DNA of 64,000 nt from the NCBI GenBank assembly GCA_004431415.1, contig QPMI01000136.1, positions 62,001 through 126,000 on the forward strand, given 5' to 3'. Positions 28,770 through 40,298 of the stretch are shown one piece after another; position 1 is the first letter of the stretch; every line of letters begins with the position of its first letter. The notes beneath the pieces are model-generated. The model did not search any database. It was not told the origin of the DNA and saw only the letters and a list, made by a program, of their open reading frames with translations. Origin of the DNA: Cyanophora paradoxa. Taxonomy: Eukaryota; Glaucocystophyceae; Cyanophorales; Cyanophoraceae. The position numbers and the translations under genes are program-made.

Positions 28770-30330
28770 TTCAGCGCCAGCTGCTCGAGGTACGCCACCG
28801 CCGAGGCCGCCGCGCGCGCGCGGGCCGAGTAGTCGTAATTCTGCGTCGCAGTGACGACGCTGTGCCCCAGCAGCTTGGCTGCGCGGGGGCGCGGTGACGG
28901 CGGGCGCGGCGGCGGGCGCGGCGGCGGGCGCGGAGGCGGGCGCGGGAGCGGGGTGCGGCGCACCCGTCCCCTCGACGACGGCGGCGGCGGTGTCGCCGGA
29001 GATGCGGTTCGCGGCGGCCTCGTCCCGCACGTGCGTCGTGATGATGGCGCGGATGGCCTGCGCCGTCACCGGCACGCCCGTGTACTTTTCCGTCACCTGC
29101 GGTGCGTGAGCCTCTCCCCCCTCAGCCCGCCCGCCCCCCCGCGCGCCTTTTTCACAAAGTTGCTCCAGCCGGCGTCGGAGAGGAGCGTTCCCGTCGGGCC
29201 GGTGAAGAGCCAGCCCTCGTCGGCGGCGCCCGTCGTCGGCGGGAAGAGGAGGCGGCGGTAGCGCTCGACGTACAAGGTGAGCGGCTCCTGGACAAACCCG
29301 GGGATCGGAAAGGTCATCGCGCCGGCAGTCTTGGCCGTCTTGGACGAGAGGACCGGCTCGGCGCCCCCGACGTCGATTCTCATCTTTGTGAGCGCGATCG
29401 CCCACGCGCCCTGGTCCCTTCGGAGCGTGTGACCGATCCTGCGCAGGGCGCGCGGTGGCCATGGGGGCGGGGCGGGAGGGGCGGCGGAGGGGGGGTACAG
29501 CACCTGAGGCGGCGGACGATGCCGACGCGCGAGGGCGTCGAGACGAGGAGGGAGAGGAGGAGCCCCTCGCGGAGGGCGAGGGCCTTGTCGTACTCGAGCG
29601 GCGCCCGCTCCGCCGCCTCCAGCGCGTCCAGCCGCGCCGAGAGGAGCGTCTCAAAGGGCACCCAGTTCGGTCCGCGCTCGCGCCACTTGACCCCCTCCCG
29701 CTTCTCCTTTCTCAGCTGGGCGAGCAGGTTGCGGAGGCCGCGGGCGTGGGGCCCCTCGGAGCCCGCCGCCGCGCCCGACGTGCGCGCGTGGACAAAGGCG
29801 TGGGCCTGGAGCGCCGCCTGCGTGTACCCCGCCAAGGTGGCCGCCTGCACCTTGCGCTCCCCGCGGAGAAACGTGAGGAACCGCATCCACAGGTCGATGA
29901 AATCGACGCGGGCGCCGGAGAAGAGCTCGAGCGTCGGGGCGCCGTCGATCTTCTCGCGGAGGGCGCAGTACCCCAGGAAGCGCAGCAGCGTCGTCCGCTC
30001 GTTGGCCAGCGTCGAGGAGCGCTCGACGGCGGCGCCGGGGCGGTCGGGGTTGAGGGCGCGGGTACGCCACTCTTCGTACGCGGCGAGCTGCGCCTTGAGC
30101 TCCCGCGACTGATCCTCCTCGCGCAGGCCGTACGGGGCGGCGCGCTCGGCCGACGGCTCCTCGGGGGCCTCGGCGTCGGAGCCCGCGTCGCCCGGCGCCG
30201 GCAGCGGCGGCGGCCGCGGCGAGCTCGAGGGGGAGGACGAGGGGTCGGCGCCGGGATCGCTCCCCTCGCTGCCGGAGCTTGTCGAGCTCTCCCCGAGGTC
30301 GACGGCTCGAATCCCCACGGCGGCGCCCGG
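28770..30330 (-). CDS. Tyrosine recombinase (YR), probably split by short introns
   Basis: Segments on the minus strand in order: a helical N-terminal SAM-like DNA-binding part (LLRFLGYCALREK..., about 30040-29700); a catalytic-core start LLVSTPSRVGIVRRL (first Arg, about 29530); then LTKMRIDVGG and GWLFTGPTGTLLSDAGWSNFVKK (about 29370-29150). Next is PVTAQAIRAIITTHVRDEA (about 29075-29020) and, after a putative intron with GTGCG and CGCAG ends, AKLLGHSVVTATQNYDYS (about 28890-28830). This last has the His and catalytic Tyr in the classical LGHS...Y arrangement. Such enzymes move Cryptons, DIRS elements and some viruses. The order and spacing are right, but the coding frame changes at least twice, so some breaks may be decay. 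Confidence 0.6.
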
Positions 30331-30479
30331 CGGAGCCTGGCGGGACGCTGCGGCGGCGGCGGCGGCGGCAGCGGCGGCAGCGGCGGCGCGGGGCCGCTCC
30401 TCGGCGGGGAGGACCACGCGCTCGGGGTCCGGCAGGGCGTCGGCGTCAAAGAGCGTGATCGACGGGTCGAGGATCATGC

Positions 30480-32090
30480 TCTCCAGCATCGACCGGTACG
30501 CCTGGCGCTTCTCCACGATAAACTTGGCGTTGTCCTTGGCGACGGCGTCTGACATGGGGCCCCCCGGGCGGTAGAACATCAGCTCGCCGTGTGCCAGCTC
30601 GTCCGACCACGAGAAGCCCGTCGCCGCCTCCAGCGTCGCGCCCTCGGCGAACCAGAGGATCCCTGCCGGGGGCCCGTCAAGGGGGCGCTGCGGGAATGGG
30701 CGCCGAGGGAGAGGCGCGCACACGGCCCGCACTGGTACCCGTCCACCTGGAGCCGCCCGCCGCTCGTCTCGTCCACGAACTGGTGCGCGGGAAACGCCGC
30801 CTTGGCCGCGTAGACGAGCGACGGGTCGCAGGGGTCGCCGAGCGAGTCCCAGTACCGAGTCTTCGCCCCGCCGAGCACGACGAGGGTCCAGTGGCCGCCG
30901 CTCGCCGAGCGCTTCTCGGCCCCGCGGCGCACGAGGCTCGTCGAGACGGGGCAGATGACGGTGCCGCCCCTCGCCACGAGCGACAGCGCGCGCCGCTTAC
31001 GGCGCTCCTCGCTCGCAGCCGCGTACCGGCGGAGGACCGAGGCGAGGATGTCGACGCTCATCGGGTAGAGGGCCCGCACGCGGCCGTTGTTGGCCTTGCG
31101 CAGGATGAGGGTGAGCACGTTGGCGATGTGCGTGTCCGTGAGCCACTCGCGCGCACCAAAGATCGGGACGCGGCGCGCAGGCGGGACGGGCGCGGGAACG
31201 GCGGCGGCGGCGGCGACGGGGTCGGCGCCCTCGAGGACGAGCCGCTGGCGCTTGAAGTCGGCGAGGAGGCTCGCGTCGCGCCCCGGTAGGTCCTTTAGGA
31301 ACATCTCCACGCCGAGCGCGCTGATGAAGCCCCAGGTGCGGGCAAAGCCGCGCGAGGCCTCGCCCTCGACCTCGGAGCCCAGGCCGGCGTACCGCGTCAG
31401 CGTCTGCGTGACGAGGCCGAAGCGCTCGCGGCCGATGCTCAGCGTCGTCACGTTCCAGCGGTGCGGCCCGTCCCGCGCGAGGTCCGGGAGGCGCCTCTCG
31501 ATCTCGCGCCGCACGCAGTTTGTGTCGCGGGAGGAGCCGTAGAGGGCGTCGGCGAGCGAGGCCATCGGCACCCAGAGCTGCAGGTCCGGCACCTCGATCC
31601 GCTTGGCGCGCAGCGCGTACATCCGCTTGCCGCCGACGCGTACGACGTGCAGGTCGAGGCGCGCGAGGGTGCGGGGCCGGCGGCGCTCGTTGGCGGCGTA
31701 GAACGAGGCGGCGGCGGCGCGCTTCCGCGGCTCGTCCGTCCCCTCCCACGCCTCGGCGATCACCTCCAGCACGTAGCGCATCGCCACCATCCGCGGCGGC
31801 GACTCGGGCGTGCACTCGCGCCGGCGGACGGCGCCCAGCGCCTCGAGCAGCAGGATGGCGTTCTCGTCGGGCAGCGGCCGCGTCGGGACGCCGTAGCGGA
31901 CGGTGAGGAGGTCCTCGGCCTCGGCCTCGGGCCCGTCGGCGTCGGGGCGCGGCTCGCCGAGGAGGCGCGCCAGCTGGGCCGAGCACGCGGCGGGGCCCGC
32001 CGTCGTCGGGAGGACGACGAGGCGCTCCGGCCCCCAGGGCCCGGCATACTCGACGAGCTCGTAGGCGTCGTGTACCGTCGGGAAGGACAT
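30480..32090 (-). CDS. Ulp1/C48-type cysteine protease, possibly fused to the recombinase
   Basis: From the ATG at 32090 (MSFPTVHDAYELVEY) the frame is open for about 450 residues. The C-terminal part is a Ulp1-like protease: REWLTDTHIANVLTLIL, the catalytic His in GGHWTLVVLGG (about 30890), Asp in RYWDSLGD, and the Gln/Cys pair in GYQCGPC (about 30730). After a short intron-like gap (GTGTGCGC to CGGCAG) the frame continues WFAEGATLEAATGFSWSDEL. It then runs without a stop into the acidic/alanine-rich linker that leads to the tyrosine recombinase. Ulp1 proteases cleave SUMO-like tags or viral polyproteins. A single protease-recombinase polyprotein is a real possibility but is not proven. Confidence 0.6.
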
Positions 32091-33934
32091 CACGGCACGT
32101 CTGCGGTTCCGAGTTGCGGCCGGCCTCGAGCCTGAGGTGCACACCCCTTCCCTTCCCCCCTGGCGCGGGGCAGGGAGGGGGCCTGCGGGCCCGGAGTGAG
32201 ACGTGGGTGTGCAGGTGAGTACGGCAGGAGGCTCGGGAGGAGGGGCGGGACGACGGATGCCCCAGCATTGAGGCGGGTGGATGCATTTATGCGTGTTCCA
32301 TTCTGATGTGGCGCGCGCTCGCCCGCGCGCGCTCGCCCCACCTTTTGTACAGGCTGAGCCGACGTAGAGTGGGGGAGTGGGGGGCATGGGGGTACGGGTC
32401 CGATGTCGAGCCCTAGGCCTCAGTCCTCCTGATCCACGTAGGCTTTCTAATGGGCCGCATTCTGACCAGCGTGCAACTAAACGCCGCTATACCGTTGTGA
32501 AAATCAGAGTTCAACTTTGTCCTCTCCGAAAACCGCGTGTCCGGGCCTATAGCTAACCATAATGTACATGTGGCTTCTTCGAATTCGGCCGCGGGGCCGG
32601 GGCTACGCCGTGTGACGGGTTGATGGGGGTTCGCGGGCCGGCGCCGCGGCCCGGCGGTATACGTAGCCGGAAGAGCGACGAGCTTAAGGAGCCGCTGAGC
32701 ACGGCGCGTGGGAATCGGATTTTAAGATTGCAAAGTTCGGAGCCGCGGCGCGGCCCCGGGCGCCGGCCGGCACCATGCAAGACAAGGCATAGGGGTATAC
32801 GCACAACGGATCAACGCATACGCTAGTACTAGTATAGTACGTATACTCAGCTGCAGTATATCGTATACGTAGTACGTAAACTTGCGCCTTCGAAGTCAAG
32901 TGCAAGCCTTGAAGGCGCCGCCAGGTCGCACGGCAGGCCGGCACTGCGGCATCTAGCCTAGGCCTCCGCTAGCCTAGTAGTGTTACTGCATTAGGCGCGC
33001 GCCGCTCACTCGAGCTCGACGTTCAACGGTTGTTCGACAAGTTCTAGTAACGAATCGTCACACACACGGCGTCGGCCGCGCGGCGTCTACGGCCAAGCTC
33101 AAGGTGCGGTCAATTGCAAGATGCCAATGCTAGCTATAGGAGGCATCTGTACATGTAGCTATAACCTCGCGCGTATGGTTAGCAGCACGAGCTAGAGCTT
33201 CCAGCGAGTCCATGGCCAGCCCGCGGCCGCGGCCGCGTGCCGGCGCGGCATCCGCAAGTTCCATCATGATCAGTCGCCCACCGGGCATGGCCAATTGCAC
33301 CGCAACAACGCTATAGCTATGAAGAGGGCCCAACTTGGCAATACTATGATATATGAGCATCCGCGTGTACGGCAGCCGCAGACGGATTGCCCTTGGGCAT
33401 GGCCATGTTAACGTTATGCGCATGCATGCATATGTGCCGACGTCGATGCCGACGTCGCCGGCGCGGGCCAGCTGCAGCCCGGCGGGTCAGCGCTAGCATG
33501 CGTATGCATATGTCTGACCCATAAGCGGCACGCCTGCGCAGCTTCCGGCGGGCGTGGTGTTTGAACGCGCACGTGCACGTGCAAGCAATATTCATGGATG
33601 ACGACGCAGGTGCATCTCGCCTGGCCCGGTGCCACTGGGCCAGCAGCCGCAGCTGCTTCGAACTCGCAGCGCCCGGATGTGTCGATGTCGCCGGCGCCGT
33701 GCACGCCGTGTGTGTGACATGGCCCTGTGCGCAGACCGGGAGGCGCCGGCGCCGGCGCCGGCGCACGCGCGATCAACACGAGCTGCAGGCTCGAGCTCGC
33801 CGGCTCCGGGGCCGCACGTACACGCAGCAGAGGCCGAGGCCGCAGCCGCAGGAGGATCGCAAGATGCAGTCGCCGTGCGCACGCGATCGCGAGCGCCCCC
33901 ACGCGAGCTCCCGTCCCAGCCCCGCACTCACCGG
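32091..33934. other. Intergenic region, no gene seen
   Basis: Composition falls from very GC-rich to mixed, with many short palindromic words built from CTAG, GCATGC and CGGCCG. I find no gene, RNA or long repeat. Confidence 0.45.
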
Positions 33935-34968
33935 ATGCATCTGCAGACCCGAATTCCCAGAAGCGTCCTTATCGAGTGGCGACCGCAGCGCGAGCATTTC
34001 CCCGCGGATGCGTTCTCCGGTGCGGAAGATTTCGGGCGCGCTCTGGCCTGGCTCGAGGACCGCAAGACCCAGGATTGCTATCCAATCTTCAGCGCGCTCG
34101 AGTACCAACGTTCCGGTTTCGGGGCTATCAACAAACGGTCTCGTGCTGCAGCGTCGATAGGGCGACTGCATCCCGACAAGTGGCCCAACAAAACCCAAGA
34201 GGGGATCAAGTACATCACGCAAGTGATCCAGCAGCTCCTCGACGAGCTGGAAGCTCTGCGCACGTTTTCCACCGATGCGGCGGAAGACGAGCGCGATGCG
34301 GCGGCGGCCGAAACCTTTCTGAGCAACAGAGTCCCCTTTCAGTGCGAAGATCAGAGTGCCGAGGAGAGCGAAGCCGAGGACCCTCGTGAACACGAACGTG
34401 TGGAGGAGATCGTTCAGCTCGTCCTCGACAACCTGTGGAAGACAAAACGGTCGTGGAGGGAGCACTACCAGAGGCATTCGTTGTGGAAACAGTTCATCCG
34501 AGAACTGGTCGAGTCGGGGAGGATCGTTCGTTCGGGTGCGCAAGGCGCTCGCATGCGTCGACTCGGCCGCAAACTCGAGCTCTGTGCATCTGGCCAGGTC
34601 GAGCAAAAACTCGACCGCAAACTCGAGCTCTCGAGCTCAGTCGCTGTCCAATCTGCCCCACACCGGCTTCAGCTCCCAATCGCCAGAGCTCGCTCCCTGG
34701 AGGCAGTTCTTCAGCCAGGCGACTCGATGCTGGCGTCTCGGTCGACGTCTTGCTGGCGTTTGACACGAAGGGTGCGGAGCTGGCAGCCCGGGTCTACCCG
34801 GAAGATAGCCGGCGTGATCTAGACGCTTTGTTTCGTTTGATCAACAAGGCCTCGATCGAACGAAAGCTCAAAAAGAACGACAGGGCGAAAGAGAACGCCG
34901 AGAATGAACGCAGGTTCGAATTCTCTTACCTTTTCGCTCAAAGAGAAAAGAGCTCGCATTGCATATAA
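33935..34968 (+). pseudogene. J-domain-like protein (HPDKW motif), frameshifted at the 3' end
   Basis: From the ATG at 33935 (MHLQTRIPRSVLIEW) the protein includes RSRAAASIGRLHPDKWPNKTQEGIKYITQVIQQLLDELEAL. The HPD tripeptide sits between two predicted helices, as in J-domains that stimulate Hsp70. An acidic, helical region follows. The coding pattern leaves this frame near 34600-34770 and resumes in another as VDVLLAFDTKGAELAARVYPED, continuing to 34968 with a lysine/glutamate-rich helix. Another HPD protein lies at 41.3 kb, so these may belong to one local family. Hsp70 interaction is inferred only from the motif. Confidence 0.4.
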
Positions 34969-35213
34969 TTCCAAAATGCCTTTTGACCGGCCGCCTTTTT
35001 TTCTGCGGCCGCAGGCTTGAAAAGCAACGCAGGTTCTCTGGCTACTTTCTTTTTCAAAAGCATAAGGCTCACATTACATTCAACGTTCCCTTCAAATTTT
35101 GACCGGCTGCAATTTTTTCTGCGATCGCAGGGAGCTTTCGGAGCTTCAGAATTCGAACGGCTCCCAATCTGAGAGCCCGCAGAATCCACCCCCGGCCGAT
35201 CGCGAGCGCGACG

Positions 35214-36356
35214 ATGCAAGGTTTTTATATTCTCTTGCATTACGATTGCATATATGCGCGCCGGATTATTGATGTAATCTGCAGAGGGGCCGGTTCCGAC
35301 GCGGAAAGTGAGTTCAAGCCTGACGACGACGAGGGACCCTCTAAATCTGAAGACGAGGCCCTTGCGGACCTCGAGAAGGAGAATGGTGACGGCTCCACGG
35401 GGGCGCACGTCCAGAACGAGGAGGAGGAGGACGATGGTACCGGCGACGAGGGTGCACGTGCAGCGGGGGCAGGCCGCGGCCGGACCGGTGCGGGCAAACA
35501 AGGCAGGTCGTCTTCGGGACCGAGCGCAGGCGTTGAGCGGGACGACAAGCCCGCGTGGGACAAGCAGCCCGAGAGCATTCACAACGCAGAAAGGACGGCT
35601 CTGATACTGTGCAAGTGGACGCGAACTCGGGTCGAATCCTCTCCTCAGGATCAATTGTTTCCGTCAGCTGCAGCTGCACCCGATGCGCCCCCGGACGCTG
35701 ACGCCGACCTGTTGATGAAAGATGCCTCTGCCTCGAATGTTCTTGATCTTTTCGTCCTTGAAGAGGAGGAGTTCAAGGAGACAACGCAGAAGAGCATCGT
35801 GAAAGCAATGGCTGTGACGCATTGCGAACAGAACGTCAAGGCAGCAGCAATCCTCTCGGGGAGCTCCCTCTTGTACAAACTCGACTGCGACGAGAATGAC
35901 GAGAGTGGCTGGGCGCGGCCCTTTTTGTTGCAGGTCACGAATGAAAAGACATTGGATTCGCTGGCGGAACGCAAGTGCGGCCTCAGCCACAAGGAGCTTC
36001 TGGCGATCTTGTCCGAGCACCGTGAAGAGAGAGTCGCTCGTCTCATAGAAAGGATGCAAGACAAGCAGAGACAGGTTCACCCGGTTTTGCATCGCATATG
36101 TCCCTGTATGGAATCTTGTGTTTCTTATGATCGTGATCAGGTGGAAAAGGAGAAGGCCGAGATTGCAAAGGAGTTTCCAGATAAATCGCCGGCGGAGCTT
36201 GCAAAATTGGTATCTGGGTACCACAACAAAGTGAACAACCAGCTCCCGTCAAAGTGGGTCCGGGAAGTGGAGAACATCGGAAAGGTTCGCGTTTGTTTTT
36301 CGAGCTTGCCACGGACCGTCGGACTCGCACACGATTTTCAGCAAAATACAAAATAA
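35214..36356 (+). CDS. Uncharacterised acidic protein
   Basis: An open frame of 380 residues from an ATG at 35214; the true start may be further in. Residues about 25-75 are very acidic and probably disordered. The C-terminal half (from about residue 200) is helical and charged, with GWARPFLLQVTNEKTLDSLAERK and a cysteine cluster HRICPCMESC. No family recognised. Codon and composition match the neighbour at 36525, and the two could be exons of one gene. Confidence 0.4.
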   Translation: MQGFYILLHYDCIYARRIIDVICRGAGSDAESEFKPDDDEGPSKSEDEALADLEKENGDGSTGAHVQNEEEEDDGTGDEGARAAGAGRGRTGAGKQGRSSSGPSAGVERDDKPAWDKQPESIHNAERTALILCKWTRTRVESSPQDQLFPSAAAAPDAPPDADADLLMKDASASNVLDLFVLEEEEFKETTQKSIVKAMAVTHCEQNVKAAAILSGSSLLYKLDCDENDESGWARPFLLQVTNEKTLDSLAERKCGLSHKELLAILSEHREERVARLIERMQDKQRQVHPVLHRICPCMESCVSYDRDQVEKEKAEIAKEFPDKSPAELAKLVSGYHNKVNNQLPSKWVREVENIGKVRVCFSSLPRTVGLAHDFQQNTK

Positions 36357-36524
36357 GCTATAGGCTTGCACGTTTCCCCCTTTCCTAGATCATTTTTTCG
36401 GATTAATCCCCCGTATTTTTCTGCGTTGAATGGCTCCAATATAATTCGCTACTTCACTGCTTCATCGAATTTTTACGCTCCGGGGTACGGGCAGGTGTGC
36501 GAGGCATTCGAGACGCTCGCCCAG

Positions 36525-37565
36525 ATGCCGCCACCGCAAGAGGTCGTGGTGGCTGACCTCAAACACCTCGGGACCTATCTCGCGCCACGCATTCGGGACA
36601 AGCACGGGGGAGGCAACGAGTACCATTCGAACTTGATCTCTCTCATCGAAGCTCAGCTGATCGAACGCTTTGCGCGCGCACTTCCGGAGGGGCCCGTGCG
36701 GCGCGCCGGCGATCTGCAGGCGGCGCTCAGCTTGGCTTTGGCCCGAAAGGCCGTCGCGAGCCGGTGGCTACGGAGAGTCCAGAACAAAACGACTTCAAGG
36801 CCGAGAAAAGCGAGTGCCGAGGATAAAGGAGCTGATTCCAAGAAGACGGCCGAGGAAATCCTGGAGTCGTATCTGGAAAGCGAGTACGGACTGGAAACCC
36901 GTATCGCGCAGGCGGAGGAGGAGTTAAAGCTTGCAAAGGAGGCCCTGGACGAAGCTGCAGCGTCCATGCTCAAAGAGCTTGTCACCAACCCGGCACGCTC
37001 GGAGGCAGAGCGTATCCTCCACAAGCGTCAAGGCATCGAAATCGATGAAGCACAATACAAATCGAAGTCGAAGAATTCGAAGCGAAAGGTGGGTGGGGCG
37101 GCAGCATCTCCAGCAGCGAAGAAGCAGAAGAAACAGCGGTCGCCATCTGGCTTGCCCTCGTCCCATCCTGCTCCCTCGGCGTCGACGGCGGCCGTTGTTG
37201 CAGAGCATGTTCCACCGCTCCCGGCTCCGGCTCCCGAGCCCGCATCTCTTGATGGCATCGTCGGCGACGGGGGCATCCCAGCTGCAGCCCCGCGCACTTC
37301 TCGTCAATCAGCAGCCTCGGGCTCGGCAACCCAACCACTGCCGGTCCCCAAGCCTCGCGCTCCCCCTCGAGCTCCATCATCCGAGCCCAGGCCTGCGACG
37401 GCAGCGCCCGGCGGGAGGGTGGAGGTGTCGACTCCGGCTGCAGCTCCGCCCGACCAGCACCCAGCTGCTGCCGGAACTCCGGCGGCACCAGCTCCGACCT
37501 TGGCATCTGTGCCCACCCCGGCTGCAGCGTCGAGCTCGGGCGCGGAGGAGGCTCGCGGTTCTTGA
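36525..37565 (+). CDS. Uncharacterised protein with coiled coil and proline/alanine-rich tail
   Basis: The first ATG in the frame is at 36525 (MPPPQEVVVADLKHLG); upstream codons also look coding, so an exon may precede it. Residues about 110-190 are a long charged coiled coil (EYGLETRIAQAEEELKLAKEALDEA). A basic nuclear-localisation-like KSKNSKRKVGG and PAAKKQKKQRS follow, then about 150 residues rich in Pro, Ala and Ser. It looks nuclear and possibly DNA- or chromatin-associated; no family is recognised. Confidence 0.4.
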   Translation: MPPPQEVVVADLKHLGTYLAPRIRDKHGGGNEYHSNLISLIEAQLIERFARALPEGPVRRAGDLQAALSLALARKAVASRWLRRVQNKTTSRPRKASAEDKGADSKKTAEEILESYLESEYGLETRIAQAEEELKLAKEALDEAAASMLKELVTNPARSEAERILHKRQGIEIDEAQYKSKSKNSKRKVGGAAASPAAKKQKKQRSPSGLPSSHPAPSASTAAVVAEHVPPLPAPAPEPASLDGIVGDGGIPAAAPRTSRQSAASGSATQPLPVPKPRAPPRAPSSEPRPATAAPGGRVEVSTPAAAPPDQHPAAAGTPAAPAPTLASVPTPAAASSSGAEEARGS

Positions 37566-38100
37566 TATCGATGCGGTCCTAACATGATCACTAGGTGCGT
37601 TTTCCATATCAACGTGCAACACCGCGCGCGAAATCTGCCGCATGCGGCCTCGGTGTCCACTTTTTAAAAATGATATATCCCGTCGCAGTATGTACCCTCT
37701 TACGGCGAGAGGCTGGTCGACCGCGCGTTTTTGGACGGGCTGGCGTCGGGATTCGAGCTCGGAACACTCTCAAGCTATCGCAGGCTAGGGCAGCAACGTA
37801 AAAAACCAGGTCGACATCCTGGATTGTTGCGCGCCTTTTTCTCTCTCTTTTTTGGCCGGACGACGCTGCATCTACCGCGTAATTACAATCAAAATTGCAT
37901 CCTTTGTTTTATTCTCGCCGATTCGCCTGCTCTTTAACCGAATTATTAAATTTAAAGGCCGGGTATTGATGTGGGAATGGATCCGGAAGATCTAGAGATG
38001 GGGTGGGTCACCGAGAAGAGGGTTTGCCGAGGTGACGAGGCTGAGGCATGGCTGCACATGTACACGTGGACATGTAATTTGCAAGGGTCAAGTATTTATG
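37566..38100. other. Spacer before the satellite, no gene seen
   Basis: Mixed composition. No coding signal or repeat stands out before the satellite begins. Confidence 0.4.
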
Positions 38101-39020
38101 TGGGTGTCGGGGCGCCCTGCGGCGGGGGGTACGGCACGCACGTGCACGGTCCTTGGTGGGGAGATCGGCCTCTTTGCGGCCAGTCCCCATGTACCCCTCC
38201 GGAAGAGCCGGCGGCGCAGTGCTGACCGGCATGCCGCCTCGTACGGGACCAAGGGTGTCTGCAGAGGGGGGTACCGTACGGCACGCGCGTGCACGGTCCT
38301 TGGTGGGGAGATCGGCCTCTTCGCGGTCAGTCCCCATGTACCCCTAGGCCTCTGGAACTCGGAAGGGCCGGCGGCACGGCCTGACCAGCATGCCGCCTCG
38401 TACGGGACCAAGGACGCCCTGCGGAGGGGGTACGGCACGCGCCTGCACGGTCCTTGGTGGGGAGATCGGCCTCTTCGCGGCCAGCCCCCATGTACCCCCC
38501 TCCGGAAGGGCCGGCGGCACGGCCTGACCAGCATGCCGCCTCGTACGGGACCAAGGACGCCCTGCGGAGGGGGTACGGCGCGCGCCTGCACGGTCCTTGG
38601 TGGGGAGATCGGCCTCTTCGCGGCCAGCCCCCATGTACCCCCCTCCGGAAGGGCCGGCGGCACGGCCTGACCGGCATGCCGCCTCGTACGGGACCAAGGA
38701 CGCCCTGCGGAGGGGGTACGGCACGCGCCTGCACGGTCCTTGGTGGGGAGATCGGCCTCTTCGCGGTCAGTCCCCATGTACCCCTCTGGAACTCGGAAGG
38801 GCCGGCGGCACGGCCTGACCAGCATGCCGCCTCGTACGGGACCAAGGACGCCCCGCAGAAGGGGTACGGCACGCGCGTGTACGGTCCTTGGTGGGGGGAT
38901 CGGCCTCTTCGCGGCCAGCCCCCATGTACCCCCCTCCGGAAGGGCCGGCGGCACCGTGCTGACCGGCATGCCGCCTCGTACGGGACCAAAGGCACCGGCG
39001 CCCTGCAGAGGGGTACGTAC
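38101..39020 (+). repeat. Tandem satellite, six units of about 147 bp
   Basis: The word TCCTTGGTGGGGAGATCGGC or a near match starts at 38150, 38297, 38451, 38594, 38737 and 38885, giving periods of 147, 154, 143, 143 and 148. Each unit also has GCATGCCGCCTCGTACGGGA and GTACCCC. Period variation includes an optional CTGGAACTCGGA-type insert. Periods are not consistently multiples of three, so the long frames across it are not genes. Confidence 0.9.
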
Positions 39021-39818
39021 ACGTCGCGCACGTGCAAGGCCCTCGAGCTTGATGCATATGGGGGGATCGGCCTGATCGTGGACGGTCCCCCTTCTACCCC
39101 CCCTAAGCTCGCCGAGTCATGCCCTCCTCCAGATCTGGATCTAGCTATAGCTACCCTCCTCGAGCTCGGCGCTCGCTGATCAGCATGCATATGCATATGC
39201 GGCCAATCATTGAATTAAGAAACCAAGGCCTAGGGGATCCGGAGGCCTAGCTATACTATGATAGGGCGCGGCTTTACTACGTACGATGTTTATAAACTAA
39301 TCATAAGTAATATAACAACAACGTACTACGGTACCTGTATATGACTCAAGGTGGTCAACATGCGGCCGCTTACGTATACGATACCATGTATATACGTACA
39401 AGACCATTCCCGCATGCAAGAATGACATTCCGCCGGGGTACACGCATCCAGTCCTCCCAAATCCCTCCCCCTACCTCCGGCGCCGGCCCCATGCATATGG
39501 CCAGGTGCACATGCCCCAGTGGGTCGGAGGCCCGCATACATATACATGATCATGATCATGAGCACTCAGCGACTATATAGCTAGGCCTCCGAGGCTCGCA
39601 AGCCAGTTTCCAAGTTTCGACTGCTCAAGTCTCTGGTATCGATCGTGATCGGAAATGAAGAAATGCAAGCCAATGCACGAGTCGCCGACTCACCGACTCA
39701 CCGGGCCGCGGGGCGCGGGGGGAGAACTTCGAAAAATTCGAGGCGGCGCCCAAGCTCTAGATCTACTAGTACTTGCAATTAAGATTGAATCTATCGAGAT
39801 CTCGATCTGCAGTAGAAG
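39021..39818. other. Spacer with palindromic words, no gene seen
   Basis: It contains GCATGCATATGCATATGC-type palindromes (39183-39200) and AT-rich stretches near 39270-39330. One diverged satellite trace (GGGGGATCGGCCTGATCG, about 39060) lies at its start. No gene is supported. Confidence 0.4.
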
Positions 39819-40298
39819 ATGCGCCTCCTCTGCTCAGACGGGGCGATCATCGAATGCCCCGGGGCCCTCGCTGCGGATAGCGAGCTCCTCGTCGACGTCT
39901 CCGAGTGCTCCGACGCTCAGACAGCCGCCGTCCCCGTGCCCCTCTCCTCCCCCGTGCTCATCGCGGCGGGGATCGCCCTGAGAGATCCGTCGGCCCCTCG
40001 CGATCGGCCCTTTTCCTCCCTTGAGATCCCTCGCAACGCCCCGCGCCCGCAGGCGGCCGCCGCCCTTTCCCTCGTCATCCGGCTCGCCTGCGCTGCAGAG
40101 TTTCTTCGCGCCCCGAAGCTCGCCCGCGCGTGTGCCGAGCTCGCCGAAGGCGCTGTCGCGCACGAGGAGGTTCTCGCTCATTTCTGGAACGATCCTCGCC
40201 AAACGACGGACGCCGGTGCAGCTGCAGCCGGGGCTGCCGCCGAGCTCGGGGCAACGCAAACACGGCGCGCGCCGAAGCGCAAGTTGATCTGCAGCTAG
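39819..40298 (+). CDS. SKP1-like protein
   Basis: A 159-residue protein starting MRLLCSDGAIIECPGALAAD, which matches the SKP1 start pattern (strand, then S-D-G-x-x-x-x-V, then helix). A VPVPLSSPVLIAAGIAL segment corresponds to the PVPNVNS..L strand-helix of SKP1/BTB folds. LSLVIRLACAAEFLRAPKLARACAELA corresponds to the L-x-x-I-L-A-A-N-Y-L-x-I helix that precedes the F-box-binding end. A following AHFWND parallels the IRKTFNI turn. SKP1 links cullin to F-box proteins. The C-terminus is short and ends in a basic tail instead of the usual WCEEK end. Identification is by pattern and deserves profile confirmation. Confidence 0.5.
   Translation: MRLLCSDGAIIECPGALAADSELLVDVSECSDAQTAAVPVPLSSPVLIAAGIALRDPSAPRDRPFSSLEIPRNAPRPQAAAALSLVIRLACAAEFLRAPKLARACAELAEGAVAHEEVLAHFWNDPRQTTDAGAAAAGAAAELGATQTRRAPKRKLICS

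Noticed and set aside
38088-39196. Long frames on both strands across the 38-39 kb repeats
   Set aside because: They are translations of the tandem satellite. Unit lengths are not kept in multiples of three and no domain is present.
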